Positions 7,956 to 16,727 of a stretch of 64,000 bases of DNA are shown piece by piece (the first letter of the stretch is position 1; every line of letters begins with the position of its first letter). A model generated the notes under the pieces. That model worked only from the letters and a program-made list of their open reading frames with translations, had not been told where the DNA came from and did not search any database. This stretch comes from Achromobacter aegrifaciens (GTDB lineage Bacteria > Pseudomonadota > Gammaproteobacteria > Burkholderiales > Burkholderiaceae_B): contig NZ_CADIJY010000006.1 in the NCBI RefSeq assembly GCF_902859735.1, forward strand, positions 186,001-250,000, in the 5' to 3' direction. The position numbers and the translations under genes are program-made.

Positions 7956-8515
7956 ATCCCGCCCTGCACCAGCTCATCGTCGACTACGGCCTGTGGGCGG
8001 TGCTGGCCGGCACGCTGCTCGAAGGCGAAAGCGTGGTCGTTTTCGCCGGCTTCCTGGCACACCAGCACCTGCTGCACCTGCCCTATGTGGTGCTGTGCGC
8101 GTTCGCCGGTTCATTCCTTGCGGACCAGGCCCTGTTCCTGCTGGGCCGCCGCTATCGCGATCATCGCTATGTCCGGCGCATCCGCGAGAAGCCCGCTTTC
8201 GAAAAGGCCTTGGCCGCGGTGGACCGCTATCCGCACGGCTTCATCCTGAGCCTGCGTTTCCTGTACGGCCTGCGCACGGTGGGGCCAGTGGCGCTGGGCG
8301 TGTCGAATGTGCCGCCGCTGCGCTTCCTGGTGCTCAACGCCATCGCCGCCGCCATCTGGGCGGTGTGCTTCAGCACCCTGGGCTATCTGTTCGGCCAAAC
8401 GATCGAATCCATGCTGGGACGCCTGCACGGCGTCGAGACCAAGCTGGCCGTGGCCATCGCGATCGGCGTGCTCATCTGGCTGGCTTATCACCTGCTGGGC
8501 AGGCGCCGCAAATAA
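7952..8515 (+). CDS. DedA-family membrane protein
   Basis: A 187-residue inner-membrane protein with the DedA signature. The sequence LEGESVVVFAGFLA at residues about 24-37 is the conserved E-x3-P/V-G reentrant region. A second reentrant follows in the form RFLYGLRTVGPVALG. About four membrane spans are visible. DedA proteins are thought to help recycle lipid carriers (undecaprenyl phosphate or phosphatidylethanolamine flippase activity) and support the proton motive force. The ATG overlaps the MocR stop as ATGA. A downstream partner is not evident, because the next gene is convergent. Confidence 0.88.
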   Translation: MNPALHQLIVDYGLWAVLAGTLLEGESVVVFAGFLAHQHLLHLPYVVLCAFAGSFLADQALFLLGRRYRDHRYVRRIREKPAFEKALAAVDRYPHGFILSLRFLYGLRTVGPVALGVSNVPPLRFLVLNAIAAAIWAVCFSTLGYLFGQTIESMLGRLHGVETKLAVAIAIGVLIWLAYHLLGRRRK

Positions 8516-8521
8516 CTGCGC

Positions 8522-8794
8522 TCAGACCACCAGCTTGCCGCTGGCGCGCAGCACATAACGGCGCCGCGCGTTGCGGTACCAGCGGCCCACCAGGGGCAAG
8601 CGCGCCAGGCGGCGCAGGATGGGGTGGCGCTGGTCGAAGTCGTGCCAGGCCTTGAAGCCATGCCCCATGCGCTCCCAGCTCTGGCGCGCCTCGGGGGAAA
8701 GTTTGCCGGGGTCGAACGCCGCCAGCTTTGCTGCTTCCGAGACGCGCATCGCGATCGATCCGCCCCGGCATTCCAATGAATACTGATTCCGCAT
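8522..8794 (-). CDS. Hypothetical protein
   Basis: A 90-residue, strongly basic protein (many Arg in the last 40 residues: LRRLARLPLVGRWYRNARRR). No signal or membrane segment is evident. The start at 8794 is the first ATG that avoids reading into the upstream region, though no clear Shine-Dalgarno is present. A second ATG 15 codons later (MRVSEAAK) is possible. Convergent with dedA, with six bases between stops. Function unknown; nucleic-acid binding would fit the charge but is not shown. Confidence 0.5.
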   Translation of the reverse strand: MRNQYSLECRGGSIAMRVSEAAKLAAFDPGKLSPEARQSWERMGHGFKAWHDFDQRHPILRRLARLPLVGRWYRNARRRYVLRASGKLVV

Positions 8795-8929
8795 GGGGCC
8801 GCATATTACCCGGCTTGCGTGACCTGCGGCAGCGTGCAGCAAGCGCTGCCGCAGCGAGCAAATGGAGCCAGCTTTGACCGCTCCATGCAAGCCTTTGTAA
8901 TTAAAGGAAAATGAACATCTATGCCCGCA

Positions 8930-8967
8930 CTATCCCAAGGCTTGTCCACAGAAGTTGTGGGTAACTC
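8930..8967. repeat. 38-base repeat, copy B: inverted DnaA-box-like nonamers
   Basis: This is the second copy of the element at 5271-5308, in the same orientation. TTGTCCACA (8942-8950) and TGTGGGTAA (8956-8964) are again separated by five bases. The spacer differs (GAAGT against GTTGC), but the flanking CTATCCCAAGGC is identical. It ends 26 bases from the stop codon of the minus-strand gene at 8994, the same placement as copy A. Confidence 0.7.
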
Positions 8968-8993
8968 CCGCAAGCCTGGACCCGCAAGCCAGC

Positions 8994-9239
8994 CTATTTC
9001 AAGGCGCCCAGAATCATGTCGCGCACGCTCTCGAAACCGGCCACGTACTGCGGATTCTCGGAGCGGGCCAGCAGGCTGGAATAGTTCTGTTCGAGCTGGG
9101 CTTCGATGGCCTCGCGCAGGCCGGGCGAAGCCTTGGCCAGATGCAGCATCGACAGCACGGTCGAATTCAGCGCATCGATGCGGCCGCCTTGATGCGAAAT
9201 GGTATGCACGATGACGGCGATTTGTTCCTGGATGTCCAT
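8994..9239 (-). CDS. Hypothetical protein
   Basis: An 81-residue, mostly helical soluble protein. The start at 9239 (MDIQEQIAV) has an excellent AGGAGG seven bases upstream and is preferred over an ATG 23 codons earlier. It has a helical N-terminal half (VHTISHQGGRIDALNST) and an acidic second half. I do not recognise the family. It is followed by repeat copy B. Upstream 9240-9423 holds no gene and no structure that I could assign. Confidence 0.65.
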   Translation of the reverse strand: MDIQEQIAVIVHTISHQGGRIDALNSTVLSMLHLAKASPGLREAIEAQLEQNYSSLLARSENPQYVAGFESVRDMILGALK

Positions 9240-9423
9240 GTGTAAGCCTCCTGGCATTGAAGTCGGCGCAAATCCTAGCACGGCGCCACGCCGGCCCATG
9301 CTAGGCAAGCCCTGCGCGCCGCGCTAGCATGAAGCGTAGCCGCAGAGGCACGGCGGCGCACGTCACCGGCTCCGTCTCCAGGGCTGCGCGCCTGCGAGCA
9401 TCCGGTGCAACCGGAGGCCTCCG

Positions 9424-10029
9424 ATGAAGACGATCCAGAACTACGTTGCGCCGGACGCCCAGTCCATGCGGCGCCTGCAGGACCGGCTGGGATACAGCGA
9501 CGCGCGCATGGCGGAGCTGGCCGGACTCGACGCAGCCATTCCCTGGCACAGTTTCATCGGCGGCCCCGAACCGCGCTCGCTGGGCCGCCAGCGCCTGTTC
9601 TACGTGGCGGCCCGCCTCACCTTGGACGAAGCGCAATGGCAACGCGTGCTGGCGGCCATGCATGACCTGGGCGCGCGTTTCGATTATCAGGACACCCGGC
9701 ATCCCGACGCCCTGCCCGCGCCGGAACCCGTCGCCGACGAAGAGCGCAAGTTCGGCATGTTGCTGGTCAGCCGTAACGGCTCCTTCCACGAAATGGAGCA
9801 GTTGCGCGAATTCGCGCATTTCGCGCACGAGGCCGATGTCAGCCGCTATGTGCATTCGGCCTTCTACGATAGCGACATCGATCTGTGCCGCTTCAGCTTC
9901 GCCGACCACGACGGCCTGGACGATGCCAGCCGCGATCGCATCTTCGATGCTGCGCGCAAGACCATCACGCGCTTCGAGTTCGACGGGCGCATCTATCAAG
10001 GCGGCATTCCACCCGAATCCGATGGCTAG
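9424..10029 (+). CDS. Hypothetical protein with XRE-like N-terminal region
   Basis: A 201-residue protein preceded by GGAGG at good spacing. Residues about 14-70 (LQDRLGYSDARMAELAGL, then FIGGPEPRSLGRQRLFY) resemble an atypical helix-turn-helix, as in phage-type XRE proteins. The remaining two thirds is acidic and rich in Phe/Asp/His (residues about 110-190), without a motif I can name. No toxin or partner gene is adjacent; an Lrp regulator follows 109 bases downstream. Confidence that the gene is real is good, function unknown. Confidence 0.65.
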   Translation: MKTIQNYVAPDAQSMRRLQDRLGYSDARMAELAGLDAAIPWHSFIGGPEPRSLGRQRLFYVAARLTLDEAQWQRVLAAMHDLGARFDYQDTRHPDALPAPEPVADEERKFGMLLVSRNGSFHEMEQLREFAHFAHEADVSRYVHSAFYDSDIDLCRFSFADHDGLDDASRDRIFDAARKTITRFEFDGRIYQGGIPPESDG

Positions 10030-10138
10030 CGCCTGGCGCCATGCTGGCGTGCGAGGGCCGGCTGCGCATTGACGCGGGCAGGCCCGGGCCTGTACCGTCG
10101 GCACTCGCGCCCTCTCGCTCCATGCCGCCCATTTCCGT

Positions 10139-10597
10139 ATGAACGAACGACTCGACGCCATCGACCGGCAACTGCTCAGCCTGCTGCAAGCCAATGCGCG
10201 CGAACCCGCGGCCATCCTGGCGCGCAAGCTCGGCCTGGCCCGTACCACGGTGGTGGCGCGCATTGCGCGGCTCGAACGCGAGCACATCGTGGCGGGCTAT
10301 GGCGTGCGCCTGGGGCGCTTGCTGGAAGAAGCGGCGGTGCGCGCCTATTGCTTCATCAGCGTACTGCCCAAGACTCCCGCCGCGGTCATACGCGAACTGG
10401 AGAAGATGCCCGAAGTCGAGGAGGTCTCCTCGGTCAGCGGCCCCTACGATTACCTCATCTTCCTGCGCTGCGAAACCCACGAACAGCTGGACGAACTGCT
10501 GGACCGCATCGGCCTGATCGACGGGGTCAAGCAGACCCAGACTTCCATCGTCCTGAGCCGCAAGCTCGATCGCCGCAGCGCCGTGGCCGCACCATGA
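10139..10597 (+). CDS. Lrp/AsnC-family transcriptional regulator
   Basis: A 152-residue protein with the usual architecture. It has an N-terminal HTH (LDAIDRQLLSLLQANARE, LARKLGLARTTVVARIARLE, then IVAGYGVRLG) and a C-terminal RAM/AsnC sensor fold (AYCFISVLPKT, VSGPYDYLIFLRC). Lrp proteins oligomerise around DNA and respond to amino acids. No divergent target is adjacent. The gene 43 bases downstream, a lipoprotein, could be co-transcribed. The effector cannot be predicted. Confidence 0.92.
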   Translation: MNERLDAIDRQLLSLLQANAREPAAILARKLGLARTTVVARIARLEREHIVAGYGVRLGRLLEEAAVRAYCFISVLPKTPAAVIRELEKMPEVEEVSSVSGPYDYLIFLRCETHEQLDELLDRIGLIDGVKQTQTSIVLSRKLDRRSAVAAP

Positions 10598-10639
10598 AAT
10601 GATGGTGTAATTGAGGTAATCGCCATTCCAGGACGCCTC

Positions 10640-10948
10640 ATGTTTGCACGCCTTGCCCCCGCCGCCGTATTGCTTGCCCTGCTGACCGCCTGTTCCAGCA
10701 TGAGCGAGGTCACGCCCGCCGGCAAGGACACCTACAGCGTCACCCACAGCTCCGGCTCGCAGATGATGACCTGGGTGGAAATCAAGAACCAGGCCCTGCT
10801 GCGGGCCGAACAGTATTGCCAGTCGATCGACCGCAAGCTGGTCAAGCCCAAGATCACCTCCAACCACGCGACCGGCCTGGGCCCCAAGCGCGCCACCGTG
10901 ACCTTCGAATGCGGCGTCATCGAGCCGCCCAAGAATTCCTCGAAGTAA
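10640..10948 (+). CDS. Putative lipoprotein
   Basis: A 102-residue lipoprotein. The signal runs MFARLAPAAVLLALLTAC with lipobox LLTAC (cysteine at residue 18). The mature part is small, with cysteines near residues 55 and 92 that could form a disulfide. It starts with a Ser/Thr-rich linker (SSMSEVTPAG). It resembles short outer-membrane lipoproteins of unknown function in this bacterial family, and the cysteine layout is similar to that of the lipoprotein at 2012-2443. Confidence 0.75.
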   Translation: MFARLAPAAVLLALLTACSSMSEVTPAGKDTYSVTHSSGSQMMTWVEIKNQALLRAEQYCQSIDRKLVKPKITSNHATGLGPKRATVTFECGVIEPPKNSSK

Positions 10949-10994
10949 GGCGGCGGCCCACCCAGATCCGCAACACAACCTCAGTCCCCGCATC

Positions 10995-11975
10995 GTGAAC
11001 ACCTCCCTGCCCGTAGGCATCACCATGGGCGATGCCGCCGGCATCGGTCCCGAAATCGTCGTCAAGGCCTACGCGCAAGGCCTGAACGCGCCTTGCGTGG
11101 TGTATGGCGATGCGGGCGCACTGCGCCGCGCCGCCGCCCAGCTGGGCGCAAGGCTGGAGATCGTCGAGGTCGCCGACGTCGGCCAGGCAGCGCCGGGCGC
11201 GGACCACATCAACGTCATCGCCTGCAGCCCTGCCCTGCCCGCCGACCTGCCCCTGGGGCAGATCAGCGCGGCCGCGGGACGCGGCGCCTACGATTATGTC
11301 TGCGCCGCCATCGACGACGCGCAGGCCGGCCGCATCCGCGCCATCGTCACCGCGCCGCTGAACAAGAAATCCATGCATGCCGCCGGCATCGACTATCCCG
11401 GCCACACCGAGATCCTCGCGGAACGCTCAGATACGCAAGACTTCGCGATGATGCTGGCCAACGACGAGTTGCGCGTGCTGCTGGTGACCATACACGTGGC
11501 GCTGGCCGACGTGATCGCGCGCATCACGCCGCAGGCGGAACTGACTGCCATGCGGCTGGCCGACCAGGCCTGCCGCCAGATGGGCATCGCCCAGCCGCGC
11601 GTCGCGGTCGCGGGCCTGAATCCGCACGCGGGCGAAGGCGGCAAGTTCGGCCGCGAAGACATCGACATCATCGAGCCCGCAATCGCCGCTGCCCGCGCGC
11701 AAGGCATAGACGCGAGCGGGCCCTGGCCCGGCGACACGATCTTCATGCGCGCCAGGCGCGGCGAGTTCGATATCGTGGTGGCGCAGTACCACGACCAGGG
11801 ACTCATTCCGGTCAAGTACCTGGGCCTGGACCACGGCGTGAACGTGACGGTAGGCCTGCCTTTCGTGCGCACCAGCGTGGACCACGGCACTGCCTTCGAC
11901 ATCGCGGGCAAGGGCCTGGCCGACCATGCTTCGCTGGTCGCGGCGTTCGACCTGGCGCTGGCCATGACGCCCTGA
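10995..11975 (+). CDS. pdxA: 4-hydroxythreonine-4-phosphate dehydrogenase family (PdxA or PdxA2)
   Basis: A 326-residue metal- and NAD-dependent beta-decarboxylating dehydrogenase. The sequence GITMGDAAGIGPEIVVKA at residues 8-25 and the metal-binding histidines in YPGHTE, NPHAGEGG and YHDQGLIPVK identify PdxA. PdxA proper oxidises 4-phospho-hydroxy-L-threonine in vitamin B6 synthesis. The PdxA2 branch acts on D-threonate or D-erythronate 4-phosphate in sugar-acid catabolism. No kinase of the PdxA2 pathway is adjacent, and neither is the rsmA/surA context typical of PdxA, so the branch is undecided. The start is a GTG at 10995. Confidence 0.88.
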   Translation: MNTSLPVGITMGDAAGIGPEIVVKAYAQGLNAPCVVYGDAGALRRAAAQLGARLEIVEVADVGQAAPGADHINVIACSPALPADLPLGQISAAAGRGAYDYVCAAIDDAQAGRIRAIVTAPLNKKSMHAAGIDYPGHTEILAERSDTQDFAMMLANDELRVLLVTIHVALADVIARITPQAELTAMRLADQACRQMGIAQPRVAVAGLNPHAGEGGKFGREDIDIIEPAIAAARAQGIDASGPWPGDTIFMRARRGEFDIVVAQYHDQGLIPVKYLGLDHGVNVTVGLPFVRTSVDHGTAFDIAGKGLADHASLVAAFDLALAMTP

Positions 11976-12111
11976 GCGCCGCGCTGCGGCGCTGCTGCGA
12001 CCTGCAGCGCTGACAACTGGCTGTCAGGAAGCAAGACGTCCCGGGGACTACAATACTGCCCGTTTACGGCGCCCGCGGCGCTTTCCGTCCGCCCTCCCCC
12101 TTCCATCCCTC

Positions 12112-13089
12112 ATGTCACGCCTTGCCCGCCTTCTTCCCGATCGCTTCACCCTCTATCTGATCTGCACCGTCATCATCGCCAGCATCGTACCCGCTCATGG
12201 GCAAGGCGTGGTGGTGTTCGGCTGGATCACCAACATCGCGGTCGGCCTGCTGTTCTTCCTGCACGGCGCGCGCCTGTCGCGCGAGGCCATCATCGCCGGC
12301 CTGACGCACTGGAAGCTGCACCTCACGATCTTCTCCGCGACCTTCCTCATGTTCCCGCTGCTGGGCCTGGCGCTCAAGCCGGTGCTGGAACCGCTGGTCA
12401 CGCCCGAACTCTATCTGGGCATCCTGTTCCTGTGCTGCCTGCCCGCCACGGTGCAATCGGCCATCGCCTTCACCTCGATGGCGCGCGGCAACGTGCCGGC
12501 TGCCGTGTGCAGCGCCTCCGCCTCCAGCCTGCTCGGCATCTTCATCACCCCGCTGCTGGTGGGCACGGTGGTCGCCAACGCGGGCAGCGCGCCGATCTCG
12601 TTCGACGCCGTCGGCAAGATCATGCTGCAACTGCTGTTGCCCTTCGTGCTGGGCCAGTTCGCCCGCCGCTGGATCGGCGCCTGGGTGCACAAGCGCAAGG
12701 CCATGCTGAAGTTCGTCGACCAGGGCTCCATCCTGCTGGTGGTCTACACGGCGTTTTCTGAAGCCATCAACGAAGGCCTGTGGAGTTCGACCCCGATCCC
12801 CGCGCTGGCCGGCCTGGTGGTGGCTTGCGCCGTCATCCTGGCGCTGGCGCTGGGTCTGTCGGCCCTGGCCGGCCGCGTGTTCGGCTTCAATGTCGAAGAC
12901 CGCATCACGCTGCTGTTCTGCGGCTCGAAGAAAAGCCTGGCCAGCGGCATTCCGATGGCGCAGGTGCTGTTCGCCGGCCACGCCGTGGGCGCGATCGTGC
13001 TGCCGCTGATGCTGTTCCACCAGATCCAGCTGATGGTGTGCGGCGTGCTGGCCGCGCGCTTCGGCAAGCGTCCCGAGGCGCAAGCCTGA
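12112..13089 (+). CDS. SBF-like bile acid:sodium symporter family transporter
   Basis: A 325-residue inner-membrane protein with about ten predicted spans. It has the patterns of the SBF-like family (PF13593): FFLHGARLSREAI at residues about 48-60, LCCLPATVQSAIAFTSMA in the middle, and FCGSKKSLASGIPMA near the C terminus. These contain the crossover helices that bind sodium in bile-acid symporter relatives. The substrate of bacterial SBF-like proteins is largely unknown. Monocistronic by context: 136 bases from pdxA and a strong terminator after it. Confidence 0.9.
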   Translation: MSRLARLLPDRFTLYLICTVIIASIVPAHGQGVVVFGWITNIAVGLLFFLHGARLSREAIIAGLTHWKLHLTIFSATFLMFPLLGLALKPVLEPLVTPELYLGILFLCCLPATVQSAIAFTSMARGNVPAAVCSASASSLLGIFITPLLVGTVVANAGSAPISFDAVGKIMLQLLLPFVLGQFARRWIGAWVHKRKAMLKFVDQGSILLVVYTAFSEAINEGLWSSTPIPALAGLVVACAVILALALGLSALAGRVFGFNVEDRITLLFCGSKKSLASGIPMAQVLFAGHAVGAIVLPLMLFHQIQLMVCGVLAARFGKRPEAQA

Positions 13090-13110
13090 AGCGGGTTCGC
13101 AGCTGCAATG

Positions 13111-13138
13111 AAAAACCGCGCCGAGGCGCGGTTTTTTC
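13111..13138. terminator. Bidirectional terminator between the SBF-like gene and dnaB
   Basis: The stem AAAAACCGCGC/GCGCGGTTTTT closes on a CGAG loop and has T-tracts in both directions. It serves the plus-strand transporter gene and the minus-strand dnaB, whose stop is 16 bases away. Confidence 0.9.
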
Positions 13139-13153
13139 TTGGACCGGACAGGT

Positions 13154-14536
13154 TCAGTACATGTCGCGCGGCTGTGCGCCCGAGAAGTTCAGGAAGCGCG
13201 TGCTGGAGCCCTGGAAGGTCAAACGCACGGAACCAATGGGACCGTTACGCTGCTTGCCGATGATGATCTCGGCGGTGCCCTTGTCCGGCGAATCGGGGTT
13301 GTAGACTTCGTCGCGGTAAATGAACAGGATCACGTCCGCGTCCTGTTCGATAGCGCCGGATTCGCGCAGGTCGCTCATCACGGGGCGCTTGTTGGGACGC
13401 TGTTCCAGGCTTCGGTTCAGCTGCGACAGCGCGATCAGCGGGCAGTTCAGTTCCTTGGCCAGGCCCTTGAGCGAGCGGCTGATTTCCGACACTTCGGTGG
13501 CCCGGTTTTCGCCCGAGCCATTGCCCGACATGAGCTGCAGGTAGTCGATGATGATCAGGCCGAGCTGGCCGCATTGGCGCGCCAGGCGGCGCGCGCGCGC
13601 CCGCACTTCCATCGGGCTGAGCGCCGGCGATTCGTCGATGTAGACCTGCGCGTCCTGCATCAGCTGGACCGCGTGGGTCACGCGTGGCCAGTCCTCGGCG
13701 ATCAGCTTGCCGGTCCGCATGCGATGCTGGTCCAGCAGGCCCACGGAGCCCAGCATACGCATGGCCAGCTGGACCGCGCCCATTTCCATGGAGAACACCG
13801 CCACCGGCAGCCCTTCCTCGATGGCGACGTGTTCGCCGATGTTCATCGAGAACGAGGTCTTGCCCATGGACGGGCGGCCGGCCACGATGATCAGGTCGCC
13901 GCCCTGCATGCCCGAGGTCATCTTGTCCAGATCGGTGAAGCCCGTGGGCACGCCGGTCACGTCGGAGGTGCTCTCGCGGTGATAGAGCTCGTCGATGCGC
14001 TCCACCACCTGCGTCAGCAGCGGCTGGATTTCCTGGAAGCCCGCGGCGCCGCGTGCGCCTTCCTGGGCGATCTGGAACACCTTGGACTCGGCCTCGTCCA
14101 GCAGTTGGCGCGCTTCCTTGCCCTGCGGGCTCATGGCGGCCGCGGAGATCTCGTCGGCGATCGCGACCAGCTTGCGCAGCATGGCGCGCTCGCGCACGAT
14201 CTCGCCATAACGGCGGATGTTGGCGGCCGACGGCGTGTTGTGGGCCAGCGCGTTCAAATAGGCCAGGCCGCCGGCATCCTCGGCCTTGCCGGCGCTGACC
14301 AGCGACTCGTGGACGGTGATGACGTCCGCCGGGCGCGCCAGCCCGATCAGGCGGGCAATATGGTGCCAGATAAGCCGGTGGTCGTGCCGGTAGAAATCCT
14401 CTTCGACCAGCACGTCGGCGATGCGGTCCCAGGCTGCGTTGTCCAGCAGCAGGCCGCCCAGAACCGACTGTTCCGCCTCGATGGAATGGGGGGGAACGCG
14501 CAGGTATTCGAGCTGGGAGTCGGCAGGTGTATTCAT
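13154..14536 (-). CDS. dnaB: Replicative DNA helicase DnaB
   Basis: A 460-residue hexameric 5'-3' helicase that unwinds the replication fork. The N-terminal DnaG-interacting domain (EAEQSVLGGLLLDN, residues about 19-110) precedes a RecA-like motor with Walker A AGRPSMGKTS and Walker B LIIIDYLQLM. Length is normal and no intein is present. Its ATG overlaps the stop of the kinase-like gene upstream by four bases. The gene follows the rpsF-priB-rpsR-rplI cluster, as in many betaproteobacteria, but a terminator after rplI separates the transcripts. Confidence 0.98.
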   Translation of the reverse strand: MNTPADSQLEYLRVPPHSIEAEQSVLGGLLLDNAAWDRIADVLVEEDFYRHDHRLIWHHIARLIGLARPADVITVHESLVSAGKAEDAGGLAYLNALAHNTPSAANIRRYGEIVRERAMLRKLVAIADEISAAAMSPQGKEARQLLDEAESKVFQIAQEGARGAAGFQEIQPLLTQVVERIDELYHRESTSDVTGVPTGFTDLDKMTSGMQGGDLIIVAGRPSMGKTSFSMNIGEHVAIEEGLPVAVFSMEMGAVQLAMRMLGSVGLLDQHRMRTGKLIAEDWPRVTHAVQLMQDAQVYIDESPALSPMEVRARARRLARQCGQLGLIIIDYLQLMSGNGSGENRATEVSEISRSLKGLAKELNCPLIALSQLNRSLEQRPNKRPVMSDLRESGAIEQDADVILFIYRDEVYNPDSPDKGTAEIIIGKQRNGPIGSVRLTFQGSSTRFLNFSGAQPRDMY

Positions 14537-15372
14537 GACTTCAATAGTAACGGCTGCAGGATGTCCGCGACGCGGAAGAATCCCTGGATATCGCGCGAGG
14601 GCAATCGGCCCAGCACCACGCGCAAGGGCGCGGCAATGCCGCAGAGCACGCGCGCCAGGCGCGTCAGGCGGGCTCGGACCTCGGGGTCGGGGTTGCTTTC
14701 GAAATAGACTTCGAACGCCAGTTTACCCAGCGTGCGGGCCACGTCGTCCGGCAATTTACGCAAAGACACCAGAGAGGCCAGCATCTGGAACAGGTCATAG
14801 GCCTGGGCCAGCGGGCGCGACAGGGTCGAACCGATGTTCTCTTCGAAATCGATGCGCCACAGCTCGCCGTCCTGCAGGGTGATATTGCGGATCTGGGCGC
14901 CGCCATGCCACATGCCGCGGGCATGGAAAGCGGCCAGATCTGCTGCCGCGGCGCGCGCCAGCCACAAGCGGGACGTCGTGTCCTCGTTGCGGATCAGGTC
15001 GGCCAGGTCTTCGCCCACGTATTCCAGCACCAGCAGGCCTTGCTCCTGCCACCAGACCTCGGGCACGCGGCAACCGGCCTTGAGCAGTTGCGCCAGGCGC
15101 TGCGACTCATGCGTCAGGCCGTTGCGCAGCAACACGCCCGGACGTGGAAACTCGCCGAGGAAAATCTTGCATCCCACGCCCAGGAACAGGGCGCGCACAT
15201 AGCGCAGCGCGTAGCTCACGCCCTGACCGATGCCGGGACGGCGGCGCTTGATGATGCAGCGCACGCCATCTATCGTCACATCCCTCACCGAAGGTTCACG
15301 CGACGCATCCACGCTATCCAACCAGGCTCGCAGGCCGGGGGGCGCGTTGTGGTGAACGGGGGGCTGAGTCAA
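14533..15372 (-). CDS. Kinase-like protein (BUD32/RIO-type fold) coupled to dnaB
   Basis: With the TTG start at 15372 (AGGA four bases upstream) the product has 279 residues; a TTG at 15432 would add 20. It resembles small atypical kinases of the RIO/BUD32/lipopolysaccharide-kinase group. It has a lysine in IIKRRRPG (residue 42), a hinge-like VLEYVGEDL, a catalytic-loop analogue HGGAQIRN (156-163) and a metal motif DFE (175-177). The Asp of the canonical HGD loop is Gly here, so activity is not assured. It overlaps dnaB as ATGA. The substrate is unknown; both lipid/sugar and protein targets are possible. Confidence 0.75.
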   Translation of the reverse strand: MTQPPVHHNAPPGLRAWLDSVDASREPSVRDVTIDGVRCIIKRRRPGIGQGVSYALRYVRALFLGVGCKIFLGEFPRPGVLLRNGLTHESQRLAQLLKAGCRVPEVWWQEQGLLVLEYVGEDLADLIRNEDTTSRLWLARAAAADLAAFHARGMWHGGAQIRNITLQDGELWRIDFEENIGSTLSRPLAQAYDLFQMLASLVSLRKLPDDVARTLGKLAFEVYFESNPDPEVRARLTRLARVLCGIAAPLRVVLGRLPSRDIQGFFRVADILQPLLLKS

Positions 15373-15450
15373 GACGTCCTCTGAGGAATGCGGCGCGGGG
15401 CCTGGATCGTGGAGTCCGAAGACTACACGCAATACGCGATGGACAAAAAG

Positions 15451-15484
15451 AAAAAAAGCCGGCGCGCGGGCCGGCTTCTTTTTT
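15451..15484 (-). terminator. Terminator of the rpsF-priB-rpsR-rplI operon
   Basis: The stem AAGCCGG/CCGGCTT has a GC-rich loop and is flanked by A- and T-tracts. It lies about 16 bases after the rplI stop, upstream of the kinase-like gene. Confidence 0.85.
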
Positions 15485-15499
15485 ACTGCGGGTACCGGC

Positions 15500-15955
15500 T
15501 TAGGACAGTTCGCCTTCGACCAGGATCGTCACGTCGACCAGAACGTCGGCGTGCAGGGCAACCTGGGCCGGGAACTCGCCGATCGACTTCAGCTGGCCGT
15601 TGGGCAGGCGGATTTGCGCCTTTTCCACGGCTTCGAAGCCGGCCTTGCGCAGGCCTTCAGCGATGTCGGCGTTGGTGACCGAGCCGAACAGGCGGCCGTC
15701 GACGCCAGCCTTCTGGACGATCTTCAGCTGGAAGCCGGCGACGCGCTCGCCCAGAGCCTGGGCGGCGGCCAGCTTTTCAGCCTGGGCCTTTTCCAGTTCG
15801 GCGCGGCGCGCTTCGAATTCCTTCAGGGCGGCGTCGGTTGCGCGACGGGCCTTGCGCTGGGGGATCAGGAAGTTGCGAGCATAGCCATCACGCACGCGGA
15901 CGACTTCGCCGAGGTTACCCAGGTTGACGACTTTTTCGAGCAGAATAACTTGCAT
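15500..15955 (-). CDS. rplI: 50S ribosomal protein L9
   Basis: A 151-residue protein. The N-terminal rRNA-binding domain reads [13 protein letters not shown], then [14 protein letters not shown] long connecting helix rich in Ala/Glu/Lys follows (residues about 45-75), then the C-terminal domain. L9 binds 23S rRNA at the base of the L1 stalk and limits frameshifting. Last gene of the rpsF operon, 14 bases after rpsR. Confidence 0.98.
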   Translation of the reverse strand: MQVILLEKVVNLGNLGEVVRVRDGYARNFLIPQRKARRATDAALKEFEARRAELEKAQAEKLAAAQALGERVAGFQLKIVQKAGVDGRLFGSVTNADIAEGLRKAGFEAVEKAQIRLPNGQLKSIGEFPAQVALHADVLVDVTILVEGELS

Positions 15956-15969
15956 TTCAGTGCCCCGGA

Positions 15970-16242
15970 TTAGTTGTGGTTGTCGGTGTAAGGCAACAGG
16001 GCCAGGAAGCGCGCGCGCTTGATGGCGGTGTCCAGCTGACGCTGGTAGATTGCCTTGGTGCCGGTCAGGCGAGCCGGGATGATCTTGCCGTTTTCTTGCA
16101 CGAAGTCGCGCAGGGTGTCCAGATCCTTGTAGTCGATCTCTTCCACGCCGGCAGCGGTGAAGCGGCAGAACTTACGACGCTTGAAGAGCGGGTTCTGCTG
16201 CGTGAATTTGCGTTTTTCCTTGCGTTTTCCGAAGAAAGCCAT
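15970..16242 (-). CDS. rpsR: 30S ribosomal protein S18
   Basis: A 90-residue basic protein with the typical [19 protein letters not shown] segment and the conserved [17 protein letters not shown] block. It binds 16S rRNA together with S6. In the usual order rpsF-priB-rpsR-rplI, 110 bases after priB. The cysteine in KFCRF belongs to the cysteine-containing form of S18. Confidence 0.98.
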   Translation of the reverse strand: MAFFGKRKEKRKFTQQNPLFKRRKFCRFTAAGVEEIDYKDLDTLRDFVQENGKIIPARLTGTKAIYQRQLDTAIKRARFLALLPYTDNHN

Positions 16243-16352
16243 GATATGTGCCTCTTTGTTTGAGGGGGCCGGGTTCTACCCAAAACGGGCCCAAACCCCC
16301 ATAACCTATCCGTAATCAGAAGGCGCTCATCGCGCCTCTTGCCCAATTCCCT

Positions 16353-16676
16353 TCAAGCCACCAGCGGATCGCGCCCTGCGCTGCCGCTGATCCTGCGTGC
16401 CTGCTGCAAATGCAGCTTGACCTTCACCGAGTCCTTGCGGGTGGGAGCCAGAAACCCCTGCACCAGCAATTCGGACCCTAGCGCGGTGTCCTTCAGCAGC
16501 AACGCCAGATCGCCCAGTGCCACGGCCGCGATAGTCAGTTCGACGCGGCGCGGGTGGCCTGCTTCGATGACTTCGGACTCGTGCGCCAGCACCATTTCCA
16601 GTGCGGGCAAACCGGCGGGAGTGTGGCGCAAAGGCTCGCATTCGAGAACGCGGGCGCTGAGTTCCAGCTTGTTCAT
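16353..16676 (-). CDS. priB: Primosomal replication protein N (PriB)
   Basis: A 107-residue single-domain OB-fold protein ([17 protein letters not shown], then [14 protein letters not shown]) that binds ssDNA and links PriA to DnaT/DnaC-type loaders at restarted forks. The start at 16676 fits the family length; an ATG four codons upstream is also in frame. The position between rpsF and rpsR is diagnostic for betaproteobacterial PriB. Confidence 0.93.
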   Translation of the reverse strand: MNKLELSARVLECEPLRHTPAGLPALEMVLAHESEVIEAGHPRRVELTIAAVALGDLALLLKDTALGSELLVQGFLAPTRKDSVKVKLHLQQARRISGSAGRDPLVA

Positions 16677-16727
16677 CCTGCCAGGCACCGAGGGGACTTC
16701 ATGGGATGAGCTCTGCGTGAGCCCTGC

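Noticed and set aside
13154-15372. Chromosomal origin near dnaB
   Set aside because: No dnaA, dnaN, gyrB or clustered DnaA boxes here; the dnaB position after rplI is usual far from the origin.
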